The position numbers and the translations under genes were made by a program. This document shows positions 15,101-16,538 of a stretch of 16,538 nt of DNA, in pieces. Every line of letters starts with the position of its first letter. Position 1 is the stretch's first letter. Origin of the DNA: an uncultured Collinsella sp. (lineage in GTDB: Bacteria; Actinomycetota; Coriobacteriia; Coriobacteriales; Coriobacteriaceae); assembly GCA_900541135.1 (NCBI GenBank), contig UQIG01000044.1, positions 1 to 16,538 of the forward strand, written 5' to 3'. The notes under the pieces are model-generated. The model worked only from the letters and a program-made list of their open reading frames with translations, was not told where the DNA came from and ran no database searches.

Positions 15101-16462
15101 AAGTTTACCTTTACCGTGACCGCTGACGAGGCGGGTGCCCCGATGCCCGAGCGCACGACCGCAACCAACGACGCGGCCGGCAACGTGGACTTTGGCAAGA
15201 TCCACTTTACGCTCGAGGACCTCAACCGCGCCCTGGGCGTGACGGACGATGCGACCGATAAGGCCGAGGCAGACGAAGCTGACGAGGCCGAGGCCGACGA
15301 GGCAGAGGCTGAAGAGGCCGACGCCGACGCTGATGCCAACGCCGACGAGCCCAGCGACGAGTCCGAGCCCGCAGATCCCGCTGCCCCGCGCTCGCACACC
15401 TTTACCTACACGGTGGCCGAGTCCGGTAGCGCCCCTGGCGTGACCAACGACACCAACGCCACGCGCAAGGTTTCCTACACCGTGACCGATGACGGTGCCG
15501 GACATCTGATCGTCAAGCGCGACGGCGGCGACGGTGCGGCCTTTACGTTCACCAACACGTACGGCGTGGCACCTACCGATTCTTCCGTGACCGATCAGGT
15601 CAAGACGGTTAAGCGTCTGACCGGCCGCGACCTTGCAGCTGGCGAGTTCACGTTTGATCTGCTCGAGGACGGCGTGACTGTCGCTAGTGGCACCAACGAC
15701 GCCAACGGCAACGTTACGCTGAGCCCGATCCGCTACGAGGCACCCGGCACGCACACGTACACGCTGCGCGAGGCTTGCCCCAACGCGCTCGGCCTGTACA
15801 AGGGCGTCACCTATGACGGCACGACCTACACCGTCGTGACCACCGTCTCCGACAATGGCGACGGCACGCTGACCGCGACGCACAAGCTCGAGGGAACCAC
15901 CGAGTCGGCTGGCTTTACCAACAAGTATCACGCCATGCCCACGCAGGTCTCCATCGGCGCCATCAAGGTGCTCGAGGGACGCGAGCTCAAGAAGGACGAG
16001 TTTAGCTTTAAGCTCGTTGGCGAGGACATCGAGTCCACCGTCACCAACGATGCCGACGGCAAGATCAACTTCGACAAGTTCGAGTACGACGAGCCTGGTA
16101 CGTACGTCTACACCATCAGCGAGGTCAAGGGCGACGAGGCCGGTATGACCTACGACAAGTCCGTCTTTACCGCGACCGTCAACGTGGTCGACGACGGCGA
16201 GGGCAACCTCAAGGCGAACGTCACCTTTACCAAGGGCGACAAGAGCGTCGAGGGTATCGTGTTCAACAACACGTACAAGAAGCCCGAGACGCCCGTGCCG
16301 ACGCCCGATCCCGGCACGCCCAAGACCGTGACGAACATCGTCAAGACGGTCAAGGGTTTCCTGCCCACCACGGGTGACCAGCAGGCCGCTGCACTGCTCA
16401 TGGCATTTGTTATTGCCATGGCCGGCGTCGGAGCCCTGGTCTGGGGTATCCGTAAGCGCTAG
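9140..16462 (+). CDS. Giant LPxTG-anchored surface adhesin: VWA domain plus 13 Spy0128/FctA-type isopeptide repeats
   Basis: A 2440-residue secreted protein. A signal peptide (1 to about 32; K3/R6, hydrophobic 8-19, cleavage after AFA25 or ANA32) is followed by a von Willebrand A domain (about 115-372). Its metal site is complete: D119-x-S121-x-S123, T225 and D252. Residues about 373-700 are a beta-rich region I cannot name. Thirteen repeats of roughly 115-180 residues follow (701-2380), then a Pro-rich wall spacer and a sorting signal with LPTTG at 2408-2412, a membrane helix and the tail RKR. The likely role is attachment to host or other cells, with the VWA domain at the tip of a stalk stiffened by internal Lys-Asn bonds; it could also be a pilus tip subunit, but no sortase or pilin gene is in view. 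AAGGGAG (9128-9134) precedes the ATG by 5 bases. The gene is complete, but only 27 native bases follow it. Confidence 0.93.
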   Translation: MGKYTRGLLAVMLAVVLVLPAAAFAMLPEANARSSTGMDGPEATKVVDHDTSNHWKFWAGGYDGSKVTTQNVGRIWTDKTVQAIDDGKSDFLTTLSAVSSTSDTTSLVSKPLDIVMVLDASGSMDDSMGGGDSTKRIVALKDAANHFIDTIAEQNKNVKDASKQHQVAIVKFAGKKSDKVGNDTYRSDRNTYNYSQTMQKLTACSGDGAMSLKNTVNSIEPAGSTRADYGMDLAKGIAGREDAQKIVVFFTDGSPTSSNGFEAEVAKDAINIAKTIKSGGATIYTIGIFNGAKPGDDPTSSRTSNENKFMHAVSSNYPDATSSVSHGFFGTEEWNVNFGNPVAGASYYKSATNAAELDQVFKDISSAITSGKGFPTKVEGNNPNGSGYITFEDELGAFMQVDSFTGAEYNGKTYGAATKSTDGNIDTYTFDGELAHLVITVDRADEQNPQRGDIVTVKIPASLIPLRRFTVDESAGTFVVDSTDAISPIRVAYASSVKAIARKNLFTPNNVPGLQDYINERKDADSNTVSFYANKWTGDDAGDTVASFEPAATNSYYYFQKLTPVYTDAACTKLATEKPSGSKTYWYKDEFMAQNSSGAPYDDSVSIPIKGSELESFEGALVKDGDHWSIKAGAARLAFINQLHTTKERVGGNPTDTARDVINPQWNNTKVVSGATKVNVYLGNNGKISFTLNTTPTTLITADFGLTKVLEGRDWTDEDKFEFGLTSEDNAPMPRSTTAFATKGHADISFGEIAYDKPGTYVYKVSEKHAGTTVDGIAYSKNVAEFTVTVTPNAKGKLEASVKKTSGEVEFKNTYAADPVESSVTSQIAVAKSLTGRDLTADEFSFELREIKGEDSELIETVKNDAEGNVAFNAIKYTEIGQHTYTLHEVAGNAGGIAYDDTVYTIVTTISDNGKGQLVATHKLQGAEDVKKIEFKNSYNVTPKSSSVTDKIKATKVLAGRDLKAREFSFELVEGDKVVATGKNAAGGKITMSEITYNEPGKHTYTLREVKGGTTSKGIAYSDAKFTIETTITDNGDGTLKAEHVLKDAKTAEFKNSYNLTPTESSVTDQVKATKSLTGRDLKDGEFSFELVEGEGEDAKVVATGTNNAEGNITMNAVKYDKPGKHTYTLREVRGNVGGITYDAATCTIETVVKDNGDGTLGVEHKLKGADEAKFTNSYEPGSKSSSVTDQITAIKSLDGCDLKAGEFRFELVEGNNVVATGTNNADGKIVMDSVTYTAAGEHTYMLRETKAGATENGITYSTSEYTIVTIVKDNGDGALSVEHKLQNADEAIFENTYTVAPKSSSVTDQITATKFLTGRDLKEGEFSFELVEGNDVVATGKNDARGKITMSPIEYTAAGKHTYTLREVPGDAGNGITYDGKTYTIETTVTDNGKGELVVKHELNGADEAKFNNSYKPNPGEFSVTDQVTATKFLTGRDLKDGEFSFELVEGEGEDAKIVATGTNNAEGNITMNAVKYTEAGKHTYTLREVNGGTTSKGITYGDAKYTIETTITDKGDGTLKAEHVLKDATAATFKNTYSVTPLDAELDFDLSKAIDGRDWTDSDEFSFTITAAEGTPLPDPATVTVNKHDAKDGIAAVKFGKIRYTAAGTYTYEIRENAGNAAGMAYDGHVATAEVTVTEDGEGKLTANVTKKENGRFTNTYRTELNYTAAGGLKLSKSLSGRPMTEGQFTFTVTPADEASANALGLLPGANNFKSPATAEATVGLIDILAGHEVKFTQADAGKTFTYTVAEKNDGKPGYTYDDAVRTVTIAVADDGAGTLTATTTVSGGPEGTHTTVHKSGENKVESALVPFHNSYSATTNTPGGTAAQVVATKTLTGRPMADGEFWFGIAYQGELVGYENLKPNIGGHVSFDALHYDTEMLANLEAAGLAHRTDKDGKLAWTINYTAYEDLFGLPNGVSATTWSFGFKVIVVDNGDGTLTATVDYGGVEPLFENVYGAEAVDAALIGTKKLQAAEGLAPADIAGKFTFTVTADEAGAPMPERTTATNDAAGNVDFGKIHFTLEDLNRALGVTDDATDKAEADEADEAEADEAEAEEADADADANADEPSDESEPADPAAPRSHTFTYTVAESGSAPGVTNDTNATRKVSYTVTDDGAGHLIVKRDGGDGAAFTFTNTYGVAPTDSSVTDQVKTVKRLTGRDLAAGEFTFDLLEDGVTVASGTNDANGNVTLSPIRYEAPGTHTYTLREACPNALGLYKGVTYDGTTYTVVTTVSDNGDGTLTATHKLEGTTESAGFTNKYHAMPTQVSIGAIKVLEGRELKKDEFSFKLVGEDIESTVTNDADGKINFDKFEYDEPGTYVYTISEVKGDEAGMTYDKSVFTATVNVVDDGEGNLKANVTFTKGDKSVEGIVFNNTYKKPETPVPTPDPGTPKTVTNIVKTVKGFLPTTGDQQAAALLMAFVIAMAGVGALVWGIRKR
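13441..13573 (+). repeat. Near-identical 133-bp copy shared by adhesin repeats 4 and 7
   Basis: This stretch of repeat 7 matches 12367-12499 of repeat 4 at 131 of 133 bases. The differences are 12421 T versus 13495 C and 12440 G versus 13514 A. Outside it the two repeats diverge, and the second half of repeat 7 (GGTTSKGI onward, from about 13615) instead resembles repeat 3 (about 12174 onward). This is the pattern left by recombination between repeats. Confidence 0.85.
15242..15394 (+). repeat. Acidic low-complexity insertion inside adhesin repeat 11
   Basis: It encodes residues 2035-2085, almost all Asp, Glu and Ala, then a Pro/Ser-containing end. The DNA is built of reiterated GCC/GAG/GAC-type codons, which is consistent with growth by slippage. 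It interrupts the domain between the strand ending LEDLNRALG and the strand SHTFTYTVAE that carries the putative catalytic E2094. No other repeat has it. Confidence 0.85.
16361..16459 (+). other. Cell-wall sorting signal of the adhesin
   Basis: LPTTG (16361-16375, residues 2408-2412) is followed by a hydrophobic helix (about 2417-2435) and the basic end IRKR. Sortases cut between Thr and Gly of this motif and attach the protein to the peptidoglycan precursor. It follows a Pro-rich spacer (KPETPVPTPDPGTP). No sortase gene is in the window. Confidence 0.95.
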
Positions 16463-16489
16463 GCACGCTGGTAGCGCCCGGGGCCAAAA

Positions 16490-16538
16490 CTGTCTCTTAT
16501 ACACATCTGACGCTGCCGACGAATAGCCTTGTGTAGAT
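16490..16538 (-). other. Untrimmed Nextera adapter with i5 index (artefact)
   Basis: This is the exact reverse complement of 1-49: the mosaic end beginning CTGTCTCTTATA, then GACGCTGCCGACGA, the index complement ATAGCCTT and GTGTAGAT. It is the read-through sequence of a short library fragment that was not trimmed before assembly. Genomic sequence ends at 16489, 27 bases after the adhesin stop codon, so the adhesin's terminator and next gene are lost. Confidence 0.98.

Larger units (their letters stand above)
11240..16279 (+). repeat. Thirteen tandem isopeptide-type domain repeats in the adhesin
   Basis: Repeat starts are 11240, 11591, 11960, 12317, 12680, 13037, 13391, 13760, 14132, 14597, 15020, 15566 and 15932; the last ends at 16279. 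A typical unit runs SSVTDQ, TKxLTGRDL, GEFSFELVEG, HTYTLREV, GITY, DNGDGTL, FxNSY. The putative bond-forming Lys / catalytic Glu / Asn are: K708/E767/N813, K832/E889/N937, K956/E1009/N1056, K1075/E1132/N1177, K1196/E1249/N1296, K1315/E1368/N1414, K1433/E1490/N1537, K1554/E1618/N1661, K1679/E1753/N1816, K1836/unclear/N1957, K1972/E2094/N2139, K2158/E2211/N2261 and K2276/E2328/N2377. The assignment follows the Spy0128 scheme (Lys in the first strand, Asn in the last) and is an inference. Repeats 3-7 (11960-13759) are much more alike than the others. Confidence 0.88.

Noticed and set aside
11240..16279. CRISPR array or other non-coding repeat
   Set aside because: The repeats are about 350-550 bases, in frame, and encode one continuous protein with Spy0128-like motifs.
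14879..16504. A 541-codon minus-strand open frame beginning MYKRQ
   Set aside because: Its start lies in the Nextera adapter and the rest is antisense to the adhesin; an artefact.
1..16538. A transposon with 49-bp terminal inverted repeats
   Set aside because: The repeats are sequencing adapters, including an index and primer sequence, not biological ends.

Overview
This is a GC-rich contig whose two ends are sequencing adapter: positions 1-49 and 16490-16538 are the same Nextera (Tn5) adapter plus i5 index, in opposite orientations. Genuine genomic DNA is therefore 50-16489. The GC-rich coding style, a Gram-positive LPxTG cell-wall anchor, an Ech-type hydrogenase, and a giant surface protein made of Spy0128/FctA-type isopeptide domains together suggest an anaerobic gut actinobacterium of the class Coriobacteriia, most likely Collinsella or a close relative. 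That assignment rests on recognition of gene content, not on a marker gene.

Layout, all genes on the + strand. (1) 105-2135: a stand-alone flavin/Fe-S/FAD oxidoreductase of the 2,4-dienoyl-CoA reductase/BaiCD family, ended by a strong intrinsic terminator. (2) 2251-2575: an AT-richer gap with a palindrome and a possible promoter. (3) 2576-2980: a small double helix-turn-helix protein resembling OrfA of IS150-like elements, followed at once by its own terminator and with no transposase partner. (4) 3265-8933: a compact five-gene operon in the exact echABCDEF order, encoding a membrane-bound energy-converting [NiFe] hydrogenase. Here echA and echB are fused into one 960-residue protein, and the EchC and EchD subunits carry long Ala-rich C-terminal tails. 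A strong hairpin follows. (5) 9140-16462: a 2440-residue secreted, wall-anchored adhesin (signal peptide, von Willebrand A domain, 13 isopeptide-type repeats, LPTTG anchor), preceded by an unusual cluster of TGTCTCA half-sites.

The Ech proteins should work as one complex. EchF and EchC pass electrons from reduced ferredoxin to the Ni-Fe site in EchE; EchD belongs to the same cytoplasmic arm; the EchAB fusion forms the membrane arm that couples H2 evolution to cation translocation. In a fermenting gut bacterium this would dispose of electrons as H2 while conserving energy. The adhesin is a separate transcription unit, probably under dedicated control.

No rRNA, tRNA, CRISPR array or complete mobile element was found. 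The most notable observations are the echA-echB fusion, the tailed EchC/EchD subunits, the palindromic operator cluster before the adhesin, the mosaic repeats and acidic insertion in the adhesin, and the untrimmed adapters.
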